64,000 nucleotides of DNA from WHSW01 sp963705955 (GCA_963705955.1 CAVPLH010000009.1:1-64000), one strand, 5' to 3'; positions 27,701-34,812 are shown, counted from the first letter of the stretch. Program-made: numbers and translations. The notes: generated by a model not told the origin, from the letters alone.

Positions 27701-27857
27701 TCGCGGCGCAGTCGGCGCGGTCGTGGAGCACGACGATCGAGCCCGAATGCGTCCCGGAGTAGACCCGGTCGACGATCAGCTCCGGGTCGCGAACCTCCCA
27801 GTCGCGAGGATCGACGTCCCAGCCGACGGCCCGCATCCCGGCGAGCCGCACGGCTGA
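24705..27857 (+). CDS. N-acetylmuramoyl-L-alanine amidase fused to three GT2 glycosyltransferase domains
   Basis: Unusual multidomain protein. Residues 25-165 are an Amidase_2/PGRP-type domain: candidate zinc ligands are H32 (VVVHTTHG), H145 (LIGHREAFA) and C154 (AKACPG), with K152 as in T7 lysozyme. Residues 180-400 and 425-640 are two paralogous family-2 glycosyltransferase domains, each with LPVRNG, DDGS-D-x-T, YAGWDD and an acidic motif (FLDVDERID, FVDADERID). Residues 675-950 form a third, divergent GT2 domain (SAIVIAHEDEATIERTVRS), in which the DxD site reads GSHVE. There is no signal peptide or clear membrane helix, so it appears cytoplasmic. Sequence beyond about residue 962 is antisense to the deacetylase gene and may not be real. 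Confidence 0.85.
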   Translation: MPSAFGLEIERYPTPNSLPGRAGERARAVVVHTTHGSFAGTAAWFADRSSGVSSHYLVGLDGRVAQFVDEQDTARHAGRVLRPSAAFAAGRDDLNPVTVGIELEDDGDPEGVARTGAQYAAAARIVAAVCERWGIPLDREHLIGHREAFAAKACPGNVDLDRLLAMAAAVAEAERLPPPDLLCLLPVRNGETDLPGWLDSIAALGGRAAVLDDGSDDRTAEVLEASPAVVSVLANPRRRSYAGWDDGANRRRLLDRAAELGPEWILFLDVDERIDVGDALALRRFLAGDAIPGLAYGLQLHRDWDGRVDPEPRYVYRLFARAERMTLPEGRLHFNPVPIEIERGAWVRTSIRIRHLESAERLARRRSKYAESDPGDAHRVYTDALLGQAPDELVAWPPRPAAIPVLGGPKAPPAGATEAPGERPTLVCLLPVRNGASELEGYLESAARFADAVVALDDGSTDQTAALLEAAPLVRAVLRNPVRPGYAGWDDAANRQRLLDACEELDPRWVIFVDADERIDPDDARALRELAERDAVPGEAYGFRVHRMIGDLARYDRSGLWVYRMFAFEPGLRLPDDRRLHLVPVPTSVPRERRRRTTVRLQHVAGLDLARRRRRLGKYEQADPDRVWQPDYEGAILATAPPRPWVPRPPGLPALPAGRRSRPLSDDDYDLDAPALSAIVIAHEDEATIERTVRSVVEQECERPFEVIVVVSGTDATAAVVRERFARVTVIDLGERALPGRARNAGLRAARGEYVSFPGSHVELPPGSLDARLRAHEAGWPMITGSVVNGTPTRSGWASYFLDHSGSLPGRPSGELSGAPAHCSYVRQFVLEAGGFPEDMRAGEDTVMNQALWRRGKRAYRSQAIRLTHRSPCTGPLALVRHHFVRGRALARIMRASDEPDRRRRIPAGFLRGYARRRLTTTDERVAKWGAELLDEYRRARPLVVLGIASAYSGTVFELARRPVAGSARRGRGEQLRDGDQPHAAIAKAADQRRHGGAGRGAVGAVVEHDDRARMRPGVDPVDDQLRVANLPVARIDVPADGPHPGEPHG

Positions 27858-28220
27858 CCCCAGCGCTCGGGACCACGACAGGTAAGGGGGCCGGAAGAGC
27901 CGCGGCGAGGGCGCGCCGGCGCGCCGCAGGGCGAGCGCGGTCCGGCGCAACTCGATCCACGCCCGGGCCGGGCGCCGGGCGAGGCGACCGTGGCTCCAAG
28001 AGTGACATCCGAGCTCGTGGCCGCCCGCGGCGATCGACCGGATCAGGGGCTCACGGCCGCGAATCCTCGAGCCGACGATGAAGAAGGTGGCCGGGACGGC
28101 GCCGCGGGCGAGCTCGGCCAGCAGCGCCTCGGTCGCGTCGCCGGGTCCGTCGTCGAAGGTCAGCGCAACGTCCGGCCGCCGGCGCCCGGCGGCAGAGCGC
28201 GCGGGCCGGCCGCTCGGCAT
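27561..28220 (-). CDS. Polysaccharide deacetylase (NodB homology domain)
   Basis: Carbohydrate esterase family 4 enzyme of about 219 residues, removing N- or O-acetyl groups from a glycan. The five CE4 motifs are visible: ALTFDDGPGD (catalytic base and metal Asp), HELGCHSWSHGRL (metal His pair), RPPYLSW, GWDVDPRDW and SIVVLHDR. No signal peptide or membrane anchor is seen at this start; the N terminus is basic. It lies 5 bp after the Tat-exported protein in the same orientation. Its 3' end overlaps the convergent amidase-glycosyltransferase by up to 297 bp. The substrate may be the glycan made by that neighbour (inference). Confidence 0.88.
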   Translation of the reverse strand: MPSGRPARSAAGRRRPDVALTFDDGPGDATEALLAELARGAVPATFFIVGSRIRGREPLIRSIAAGGHELGCHSWSHGRLARRPARAWIELRRTALALRRAGAPSPRLFRPPYLSWSRALGSAVRLAGMRAVGWDVDPRDWEVRDPELIVDRVYSGTHSGSIVVLHDRADCAATRAAVPALIGGLRDRGMRLVTVSELLASTPPSRSGHRPARELEDGP

Positions 28221-28225
28221 CCGGT

Positions 28226-28720
28226 CAGCCGAGCTTCAGCTTCGCCGTCGCGACCGCCCCGTACTGCTCGTTGTCGGCGCCGAGCGCGTAGGCGTAGAGG
28301 GTCGCCTTCGTGCGCCCCTGCAGCGGGGCCGTATCCACGGTGATCGTCACCGGTGTTGGTCCCGGCCGAGGTCAAAAAGAGCGGGAAGCCACGCGATCCG
28401 ATCAACCTCAGCCCCGGCCCCTGGCGCACGTACACCGTGATGCTCAGCCCGACCTCCTCGCCGCAGGTGCCGACGAGCTTCACCTTCGAGGTGCTGAGCA
28501 GGTCGGCCAGGGTCTGCGGCTTGAACTGGAGCGTGACGAGCGGGTAGAGGTCGTCGCCGAGCCCGGCGGGCAGGGCAGCGTCCGCCTCCTCGGGATCGAG
28601 CATCTGGGCGTACGAGGTCGCCGCGCCGACCGACACTCCGCCGGCGACCAGGTTCCGAATCAGCGTCCGCCTGCTGATTCGGCCCGCCAGGAACGCTGCG
28701 ACCGCTTCCTGTCTCGACAT
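28226..28720 (-). CDS. Tat-exported protein of unknown function (frameshifted)
   Basis: Secreted protein of about 165 residues. The N terminus holds a twin-arginine signal: ISRRTLIRNLVAGGVSVGAA. The mature part (from about residue 45) looks beta-rich: LVTLQFKPQTLADLLSTSKV and VGLSITVYVRQGPG. The frame ends in a shift near 28351 after SAGTNT. The sequence then resumes as PVTITVDTAPLQGRTKATLY and ends VATAKLKLG, giving an immunoglobulin-like strand pattern. There is no enzyme motif. It lies directly upstream of the polysaccharide deacetylase in one unit, so a cell-envelope role is plausible. Confidence 0.62.
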
Positions 28721-28778
28721 GCTTCGACTCTAGCGCCCTCCTCGCCACGGCGGAGCGGTTTGTGCGAACAATCAGTGC

Positions 28779-29648
28779 GTGAGCAGCGAGGCCAGCGCCG
28801 CGCCGGTGCCGATCTTCGTGGTCGGCGTTCCGAGGTCGGGAACGAGTTGGGTGCAGCGGATCCTCGCCACCCGCCCCGACGCGTTCCCGCTCGTCGAGAC
28901 CTACATGTTCTCGCGCCGGATCGGCCTCGGAGCGCTGTTCAGCCGGGTCCCGGCGACCGATGCGGGCGCCCCGCCTCGTTACGCACCCCCCGGGATCGGC
29001 CGGCTCTTCGATCGCGACGAGCTCGTCGTCGAGACCCGCGCGATCGCGCTCGCCTGGCTTCGCGCCGGGATCGGAGCCGAGGCGCGGTTCGCGATCGAGA
29101 AGAGCCCCTGGCACCTGCACGAGCTCGGGCTGATCGCCGAGGTCCTCCCCGAGGCCCGGTTCGTGAACGTGCTTCGCGACGGGCGCGACGTCGCCGTCTC
29201 GCTCGTCCACGCCCGCCGGTCGTGGTCGGACTGGGGGCAGCGGGAAGCCTCGGCGGTGGTCGCCGAGGCGGCGCGATCGTGGCGAGACGGCCTCTCGCTG
29301 GTCGCCCGAGCCGCGCCGGTGCTCGGCTCGAGCCTGCTCGAGGTCCGCTTCGAGGACCTGAAGGCCGACCCGCGGGCCGCGGTGGCGCGCTTGTTCGACC
29401 ATTGCAGGATGCCGCACTCGGACGCCGACGCGGAGCGCGCGGTCGAGTTGACCGACTTCGCGCGCCAGCCCGGGCCGGCGGGGCCGGGGGAGATCCGGCG
29501 CGCCGGAAGGGTCGGGGAGTGGCGCGAGCGGTTCGGGATCGCCGACGGCCGCCGCTTCGAGCGGATCGCCGGCGGGCTGCTCCGAGAGCAGGGCTACGAG
29601 AGCGACCCGAGGTGGTGGCTGCGACAGCCGCTCCGCTCGCGGCTCTGA
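28779..29648 (+). CDS. Sulfotransferase family protein
   Basis: PAPS-dependent sulfotransferase fold, 289 residues. The 5'-phosphosulfate loop is VVGVPRSGTSWVQRILA (residues 12-28). The 3'-phosphate region is FVNVLRDGRDVAVSLVHAR (about residues 128-146), followed by LLEVRFEDLKADPRAAVARL. These motifs are typical of bacterial sulfotransferases acting on glycans, lipids or small molecules. The acceptor is not known. It is divergent from the Tat/deacetylase unit, so it may modify the same surface polymer. The GTG start has no obvious ribosome-binding site. Confidence 0.86.
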   Translation: MSSEASAAPVPIFVVGVPRSGTSWVQRILATRPDAFPLVETYMFSRRIGLGALFSRVPATDAGAPPRYAPPGIGRLFDRDELVVETRAIALAWLRAGIGAEARFAIEKSPWHLHELGLIAEVLPEARFVNVLRDGRDVAVSLVHARRSWSDWGQREASAVVAEAARSWRDGLSLVARAAPVLGSSLLEVRFEDLKADPRAAVARLFDHCRMPHSDADAERAVELTDFARQPGPAGPGEIRRAGRVGEWRERFGIADGRRFERIAGGLLREQGYESDPRWWLRQPLRSRL

Positions 29649-29691
29649 GCCGCTCGGCGCCGATCCTGCCGTCGCCACCCCGCCCGAGGGG

Positions 29692-30852
29692 TCAGTCGAG
29701 CCGCTCGACGACCATCGCCTCGCCCTGCCCGCCGGCGACGCACATCGTCTCCAGCCCGACGGCGTGGTCGTCCGTCTCCATCACGTTCAGAAGCGTGGTC
29801 ATGATCCGTGCACCGGTCATCCCGAACGGGTGGCCGAGCGCGATCGCGCCGCCGTGCGTGTTCAGCTTCTCGAGCGGGATCTCGCACTCCGCCATGATCG
29901 GGATCACCTGCGCGGCGAATGCCTCGTTGAGCTCGACGACGTCGATGTCGCCGATCGTCATCCGCGTGCGGTCGAGGACCTTCTTGATCGCGCCGATCGG
30001 GGCGACGCCCATGTACTCGGGCTCGTTCCCCCAGGTCGCCGCGCTGAGGATCCGCGCCTTCGGGGCGAGCCCGAGCTCGGCGGCCTTCGTGTCCGACATC
30101 ACCAGGACCGCGGCGGCGCCGTCGTTGAGCGGGCACGAGTTGCCGGCGGTGACCCCACCGCCGCCGAACGCCTCGTCGAGCTGCGAGAGCTTCTCGAGCG
30201 TCGATGACGCCCGCGGTCCGTCGTCCCTCGCGACCTCGTTGCCGTCCTGGTCGGTCACGGGGACGATCTCGCGGTCGAAGAAGCCGTCCTCCTGCGAGGC
30301 GACCGCGAGCTCCTGCGAGCGCTGCGCGTACTTGTCCATCTCGGCCCGGCTGACCTCGTAGCGCTTCGCGACGTTGACCGCGGTCAGTCCCATGTCGATG
30401 TAGGCGTTGGGCTGCCCGTTCTCACCGAGCAGGTGCTCGTTGCGATCGGCGACCCCGGCGGGCTCGGTGCGCTCGTTGTAGCGGCTCACCCACTCGACTC
30501 CGGCGGCGACGTAGGCGTCGCCCTCGCCCGCCTTGATCGCGTTCGCCGCGTGGCGGATCGCGTCGAGGCTGGAGGCGCAGTAGCGCGACATCGTCACCCC
30601 GTTGACCGTCTGCGGCAGCCGCTCGGAGAGCAGGACGATGATCCGCGCGATGTTGAACGCCTGCAGGCCCTGCGGCATGCCGCAACCGCAAAAGACGTCC
30701 TCGATCGTCTCCGGCGAGACGTCGGGGTTGCGCTCGAGCAGCCTGTCGACGACGTAGGCGGCGGTCTCCTCGGGGCGCATCTGAGCGAGAGAGCCCTTGA
30801 ACGCGCGCCCGATCGGGCTTCTGGCGGCGTCGACGATCACGGCTTCGGGCAT
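29692..30852 (-). CDS. Acetyl-CoA acetyltransferase (thiolase)
   Basis: Classical thiolase of 386 residues that cleaves 3-ketoacyl-CoA or condenses acetyl-CoA. It starts AVIVDAARSPIGRAFKGSLA. The nucleophilic Cys is in TMSRYCASSLDAIRHA (about residue 90). The catalytic His is in HGGAIALGHPFGMTGARI and the second Cys in ETMCVAGGQGEAMV near the C terminus. An AAGGAG Shine-Dalgarno precedes the ATG. It stands alone on this strand between convergent and divergent neighbours and complements the fatty-acid degradation genes at 19-24 kb. Confidence 0.94.
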   Translation of the reverse strand: MPEAVIVDAARSPIGRAFKGSLAQMRPEETAAYVVDRLLERNPDVSPETIEDVFCGCGMPQGLQAFNIARIIVLLSERLPQTVNGVTMSRYCASSLDAIRHAANAIKAGEGDAYVAAGVEWVSRYNERTEPAGVADRNEHLLGENGQPNAYIDMGLTAVNVAKRYEVSRAEMDKYAQRSQELAVASQEDGFFDREIVPVTDQDGNEVARDDGPRASSTLEKLSQLDEAFGGGGVTAGNSCPLNDGAAAVLVMSDTKAAELGLAPKARILSAATWGNEPEYMGVAPIGAIKKVLDRTRMTIGDIDVVELNEAFAAQVIPIMAECEIPLEKLNTHGGAIALGHPFGMTGARIMTTLLNVMETDDHAVGLETMCVAGGQGEAMVVERLD

Positions 30853-30931
30853 CTTCGGTTGCTCCTTCTCGGTTCGGTCGGGCCGGGAATCCTATCCGCA
30901 ACCCTGCGCATCGCGGGATACTGCGGGGACG

Positions 30932-31327
30932 ATGTCGGAGGAGAACGTCGAGCTTTACAGGCGGGGTATCGAGGCATTCAACCGGCGCGACCTCGAGGCG
31001 TTTCTCGCCTTGGCTCACCCTGACGTGATCGGGGTCTCGCGGGTCCTCGCGATCGAGGGCGGCCCGTACCAGGGTCACGACGGCGTCCGCGACTGGTGGA
31101 ATGCCCTGCTCGACGTCTTCCCCGACTTCTCGATCGAGGTTCTCTGGGTGCGCGACCGCGGGCAGCTGACCGTGGCCGGCCTCTGCAATCGGGCCCATGG
31201 CGAGGGAAGCGCCGCGCTCGAGGACTTCGTTTGGCAGATCGCCGAGTGGCGCGATGGACGAGTGGCGCGATGGGAGATACACGAAAGCGAGCAGGGCGCG
31301 CTGGCGGCAGCCGGGATCTCGGAGTAG
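30932..31327 (+). CDS. SnoaL-like/NTF2-fold protein
   Basis: Small NTF2-like (SnoaL) protein of 131 residues: an alpha+beta cone fold used by isomerases, hydrolases and many uncharacterised proteins. It starts MSEENVELYRRGIEAFNRRD and has the typical FLALAHPDV strand, YQGHDGVRDWWNALLDVFPD, and a terminal WRDGRVARWEIHES. There is no clear catalytic Asp-His set, so the function is unknown. The ATG at 30932 gives the conserved family start; the longer frame to 30797 overlaps the divergent thiolase. Confidence 0.83.
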   Translation: MSEENVELYRRGIEAFNRRDLEAFLALAHPDVIGVSRVLAIEGGPYQGHDGVRDWWNALLDVFPDFSIEVLWVRDRGQLTVAGLCNRAHGEGSAALEDFVWQIAEWRDGRVARWEIHESEQGALAAAGISE

Positions 31328-31424
31328 GCGACGTCGCAGAGGACGTCGCGCGTGCGCACGCCGGCGGGTCCGGCAGGGACGAGTCGTCGGCGCCTGACCG
31401 CGCCGGGATGGTATTGATGTTGCG

Positions 31425-31784
31425 GTGAGCGACGAGCCACCGACCGAGACCGAGCTCGAGCCGCCGCGGGCCGCCGAGCTGATCGACGACGGCGCCGAGC
31501 TGATCGACGTCCGCCGGCCACTCGAGTGGGAGGGCGGAAGGCTTTCCGGGGCGCGAAACATCGAGATGAACGAGCTCACGGAGGCGGCCTCGACGATTCC
31601 GCGCGACCGGCCGGTCATCTTCTACTGCCGCAGCGGCGATCGCTCCCAGATGGCGGCCCAGGCGTTCCGCGAGGCCGGGTACGACGCCTACAACCTGGCG
31701 GGCGGGATCACCGCGTGGGCGGCGGGCGAGCGGGCACTCGAACCGGAGGACGGCGAGGTCGTCCAACCTCCCCCGCCATCCTGA
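31425..31784 (+). CDS. Rhodanese-like domain protein
   Basis: Single rhodanese domain of 119 residues that can carry a persulfide on its active-site Cys. It shows LIDVRRPLEWEGGRLSGARN (substrate-side start), the catalytic loop VIFYCRSGDRSQMAA with the Cys near residue 67, and NLAGGITAWAAGE. The Cys-loop CRSGDRS fits thiosulfate or persulfide transfer rather than an arsenate or phosphatase loop. Short acidic extensions occur at both ends. The GTG start lies about 100 bp after the SnoaL gene. The next gene has its own leaderless promoter within 25 bp of the stop. Confidence 0.9.
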   Translation: MSDEPPTETELEPPRAAELIDDGAELIDVRRPLEWEGGRLSGARNIEMNELTEAASTIPRDRPVIFYCRSGDRSQMAAQAFREAGYDAYNLAGGITAWAAGERALEPEDGEVVQPPPPS

Positions 31785-31793
31785 CCGTAGGCG

Positions 31794-31799
31794 TAGGAT
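31794..31799 (+). promoter_or_regulatory. -10 box (TAGGAT) of leaderless coiled-coil membrane protein mRNA
   Basis: TAGGAT lies 7 nt before the GTG at 31807. This supports that start despite the later frameshift. Confidence 0.45.
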
Positions 31800-31806
31800 C
31801 GCGGCC

Positions 31807-32390
31807 GTGGAATCCGGACCGACACCGCCCGGCGCCGGCGCCCCCGGCCCCGTGACACCGCGGGGCGGTCCGGGCGCGCCTCAGCCGCCCGCCGCGCCCC
31901 CGCCGCGAAGCGGCCCGCGGACGCGGCCACGCCCGGACCGGTGCCGGCTGCGAAGCGGGAGCCGGTCGAGGAGCGGATCGACGGGCTGCGCGCCTGGATC
32001 GCGCAGCTCGACCGTCGGCTCGGGATCCGCACCTGGGTCGGCGCCGTCGCCCTCGTGCTCGCGCTCGCGGCCGGGATCGTCGGCGTCGTCCTCGCGATCG
32101 ACGCCAGGGACGAGAGCGCGACCAAGGCCGACGCGCGGGCCCTCAGCGAGCAGATCGACGCGGTCCAGAAGCAGGCCTCGTCGACGGCGCAGCGCACCGT
32201 CGCGCAGCTCAATGAGCGCGTCGATGCACTCGAGCAGCGGATGAACACGATCGCCTCCGGCCAGCGGACCTCAGACAGCAAGCTGAGCGTGGTCGAGGAC
32301 GACATCAACGAGCTCCGTTCGCAGATCGCCGCGCTCGAGCGGACCGCGAACTCGGGCGGATCCTCGCTCGGCGGCGGCGGGAAACCGTAA
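31807..32390 (+). CDS. Single-pass membrane protein with coiled coil (frameshifted)
   Basis: Unrecognised protein of about 194 residues. The N-terminal 35 residues are Pro/Gly-rich. A shift near 31905 joins them to PADAATPGPVPAAKREPVEE in the frame that continues to 32390. A short helix DGLRAWIAQLDRRLGIRT precedes one membrane segment, WVGAVALVLALAAGIVGVVL. The outer domain (about 100 residues) is a predicted coiled coil rich in Gln, Ser and Arg (KADARALSEQIDAVQKQAS), ending in a Gly/Ser tail. If no shift exists, the frame could instead start at GTG 31941. The architecture suggests an envelope or cytoskeletal tether; no function is known. Confidence 0.65.
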
Positions 32391-32505
32391 CGGCCGAGCC
32401 GGGCGGGTCAGCCTGGATTTGTAACAATCGTCATATGTTTCGTGCCTGGGCGTCCGACCGCTGGTCTACGGTCGCGCGAACGTCGCCCTGAAAGGAGAGG
32501 CTCAG

Positions 32506-32655
32506 ATGCCCGAGGGTTACTGCGTGAAGGAACGGAAGAAGGTCGAGATCAGGGACCCACAGCAGGTCACGATGAAGAACGGCCGCCCCGCAATCCAGGG
32601 GTTCTGCCCGGACTGCGGCACGAAGATCTTCAAGATCGGCAAGCTGGAGGCCTAA
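32506..32655 (+). CDS. DUF5679 small zinc-ribbon protein
   Basis: Tiny protein of 49 residues. It matches the DUF5679 pattern: MPEGYCVKERKKVEIRD, then MKNGRPAIQGFCPDCGTKIF and a basic end. The family usually has two knuckles, CxxC near the N terminus and CPxCG near the C terminus. Here the first knuckle keeps only one Cys (Tyr-Cys-Val-Lys-Glu), while the second is intact. The function is unknown; it could bind nucleic acid or protein. An AAAGGAGAGG ribosome-binding site lies 5 nt before the ATG, and TACGGT (32467-32472) may be its -10 box. Confidence 0.85.
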   Translation: MPEGYCVKERKKVEIRDPQQVTMKNGRPAIQGFCPDCGTKIFKIGKLEA

Positions 32656-32675
32656 TCCCGTATAGACAAGCGGTT

Positions 32676-32834
32676 TCAGCCGCCGTGCGCCAGTAGTGCG
32701 CCAGGCGGTGTGCCAGTCGGAACCGCGCCAGCCGCGCGAGCGGCCTCATGGGCTCGCTCCTGCTGGGCGTCGAGGTAGGCGTTCAGCAGGCTCGCGGCCT
32801 CGTCCTCTGAACCCGGCATCAGGTCTGCCAGCGG
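32676..32834 (-). pseudogene. C-terminal remnant of a tyrosine-type phage integrase
   Basis: On the minus strand an open stretch reads LADLMPGSEDEAASLLNAYL and continues DAQQERAHEAARAAGAVPTG to a stop at 32676. The block L-M-P-G-x-E-D-E-A-A-x-L-L-x-A-Y-L is the tail that follows the catalytic Tyr in many phage integrases. The catalytic Tyr, Arg and His are not present: an in-frame stop lies just upstream (32835) and the preceding DNA is not recognisable. It is a decayed end of an integrated element. The 323-bp gap between the DUF5679 and small membrane genes is otherwise without a gene that I can support. Confidence 0.55.
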
Positions 32835-32978
32835 TCAAATCGGCGATCTCTGACCTTGACTTTGCCCCTCTCGGCGTGCGACGCTCGGACCTCATCAGGT
32901 GGTCGATCGACTCGACGACCGGCCCGGGAACGGACTTGCCGCCGCGTTTGCCTCCGCCCTAACAGGAAGGAGAACGCA

Positions 32979-33170
32979 ATGGAGTTCCTCTGGGTACTTC
33001 TCGGAATTCTCTACTTCGTATTGATGGTCACGCTGGGGGTCATGACCTTCAGGGGTGGGCATTACTGGCTATTCGGCCTCGGGATCTTCTTCCCGGTGCT
33101 CTGGGTGATCGGTGCGATCATCGCGCCGACCGAAGGCAGCACGCGCGCTGTGGCCGCATCGAGCGCGTAG
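32979..33170 (+). CDS. Small two-helix membrane protein
   Basis: Membrane protein of 63 residues without a recognised family. The first hydrophobic segment is FLWVLLGILYFVLMVTLGV. A short loop with Arg-Gly-Gly-His follows, then YWLFGLGIFFPVLWVIGAII and a short polar tail. A strong ribosome-binding site (AAGGAG) lies 7 nt before the ATG. Similar tiny proteins are common in soil actinobacteria and are usually annotated hypothetical. The intergenic stretch after it (33171-33347) shows nothing I can identify. Confidence 0.75.
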   Translation: MEFLWVLLGILYFVLMVTLGVMTFRGGHYWLFGLGIFFPVLWVIGAIIAPTEGSTRAVAASSA

Positions 33171-33347
33171 CCAAGAAGCAAGCTTCATCGCCCATAGGTT
33201 GATCGGGCCGCCACGCTCGAGGGCTGATCACCCTTCAGTCGCGATCGGGCCGCGACCCCGGATCAGACGGCCGCTCAGCCCGAATTGCGGCGGCCGGCGT
33301 AAGTATGTGCCGACTGCGGCAATCGGTGGAAGAATGGGCGGCAGCGA

Positions 33348-33779
33348 ATGGAGTCCGCACGATCGCAGAAGCCGCTCGAGTTGATCCTTGCTCGAAACCT
33401 GTTGACGAGCATCTCGACGCCCGGCTTTTTGCTCGACAGTGACGCGGCGCTGGTCTTCTACAACGAGGCGGCAGCGGCGCTGCTCGGGCGCACGTTCGAA
33501 GAGGCCGGACGGATGGACGCCGAACAATGGACGACAGCCTTCGGGCCGTTCGCCGACGACGGGGAGCCGATCGCCGTCGACGGGCTCGCGACGACGGAGG
33601 CGATTCGGGCCGGGCGTCCGGCCCATGCGTTGTTCACGATTCGCTCCGCCAACGGGTCGCGCCACTCGATCGAGGCGAGCGCATTCCCGATCGTCACCTC
33701 CGACAAGGGTTCCTCCGGAGCGATGATCCTCTTCTGGCCGCTCGGCTCGCGGAGCGCGAACGGGATCACGGCGCAGTGA
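33348..33779 (+). CDS. Stand-alone PAS domain protein
   Basis: Cytoplasmic protein of 143 residues consisting of one PAS fold. ARNLLTSISTPGFLLDSDA and LVFYNEAAAALLGRTFEEAG are the classical PAS N-terminal strands and helix. A shortened core follows (AEQWTTAFGPFADDGEPIAV), and the final strands are HSIEASAFPIVTSDKGSSGA and MILFWPLG. No kinase, GGDEF or DNA-binding domain is attached, so it must act by binding a partner or ligand. It ends 7 bp before the MBL-fold gene, which is probably co-translated and may be its functional partner. Confidence 0.82.
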   Translation: MESARSQKPLELILARNLLTSISTPGFLLDSDAALVFYNEAAAALLGRTFEEAGRMDAEQWTTAFGPFADDGEPIAVDGLATTEAIRAGRPAHALFTIRSANGSRHSIEASAFPIVTSDKGSSGAMILFWPLGSRSANGITAQ

Positions 33780-33786
33780 GCCGGCG

Positions 33787-34659
33787 ATGCGGATAAAGGT
33801 CTGGGGAGCCCGCGGCTCGGTGCCGGCGCCGGGGCCGCACATGAATCGCTACGGAGGCAACACCTCCTGCGCTCAGCTGACCCTCGCCGGAGGCGAGGAT
33901 CTGATCCTCGACGCCGGTACCGGGATCCGAAACCTCGGGCTCGAGCTCACCGGGCGCAAGCGGATCCACATCCTGCTCACCCACCTGCACCTCGACCACA
34001 TCCAGGGACTGATGTTCTTCCCGCCGTGCTTCAGGTCCGAGGTCGAGATCACGATCTGGGGCCCGGCCTCGCCGGAGGCCTCGCTCGAGGACCGAATCGC
34101 CCGCTACATCTCCGCGCCGCTGTCGCCGGTGGAGGTCCGCGAGCTGCCATGCTCGGTCGCCTTCCGCGACGCACCGCCGAGCGAGTGGGACCTCGGGGGA
34201 GCGCGAATCCGAGCCGAGGCGGTCACGCACCGGGGGCCGACGCTGGGCTACCGGATCACCGACGGCGATACGACCGTCGCCTATATCCCCGACCACGAGC
34301 CGGCGCTCGGTGCGACGCTCTCCGAGCTCGAGCCGGACTGGATCTCGGGCTTCGACCTCGCCCGCGACGCCGACCTGCTGATGCACGATGCCCAGTACAC
34401 CGACGATGAGTACCCGGAGCACGTCGGCTGGGGGCACTCCGGGCTCTCGGACACGCTCACCTTCGCCGAGCGGGTCCGGGCACGCCGGCTGCTGCTCTTT
34501 CACCACGATCCGCTGCACGCCGACGAGTTCCTCGACGGCGTCCACGCGACCGCGCGCAGCGCCTGGCAGAGCCGCGGCCGTGACGCGACCGAGGTCGAGA
34601 TGGCGACCGAGGGCGCCGAGCTCGAGGTCGAGGCCGGCGTCACCGCCGTGCACGCCTGA
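33787..34659 (+). CDS. MBL-fold metallo-hydrolase
   Basis: Metallo-beta-lactamase-fold hydrolase of 290 residues. It begins KVWGARGSVPAPGPHMNRYG and GNTSCAQL, the start typical of the RNase Z/PhnP-like cyclic-phosphodiesterase branch. The metal-binding motif is LLTHLHLDHIQGL (about residues 61-73), with further ligands in YIPDHEPALG, LMHDAQYTDDEY, GWGHSGLSDT and LLFHHDPLH. A phosphodiester or nucleotide substrate is likely from the subgroup, but it is not determined. In some bacteria such proteins occur next to or fused with sensory domains; here the preceding gene is a lone PAS domain. Confidence 0.86.
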   Translation: MRIKVWGARGSVPAPGPHMNRYGGNTSCAQLTLAGGEDLILDAGTGIRNLGLELTGRKRIHILLTHLHLDHIQGLMFFPPCFRSEVEITIWGPASPEASLEDRIARYISAPLSPVEVRELPCSVAFRDAPPSEWDLGGARIRAEAVTHRGPTLGYRITDGDTTVAYIPDHEPALGATLSELEPDWISGFDLARDADLLMHDAQYTDDEYPEHVGWGHSGLSDTLTFAERVRARRLLLFHHDPLHADEFLDGVHATARSAWQSRGRDATEVEMATEGAELEVEAGVTAVHA

Positions 34660-34812
34660 TCGCGCCGCTTTCGAACGGCCGTACAAGGCCGGTGCCCGAA
34701 CTTTCGACAGCGGGATAACGAACTCCGCGGGCCGCGGGCCTACCTTCGGCGTGATTCGGTCGAAGGCAACGCCGGGCGGCGACGCCCGGTGGGCAAGGAG
34801 CGTGGAATCGCA

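Noticed and set aside
32640..32680. Possible tRNA or attachment site next to the integrase remnant
   Set aside because: No cloverleaf or T-loop consensus is visible and no repeated core could be found nearby.
34660..34812. GlnR-type operator before amt
   Set aside because: The stretch has some AT-richer bases and a short palindrome, but no convincing paired GlnR boxes.
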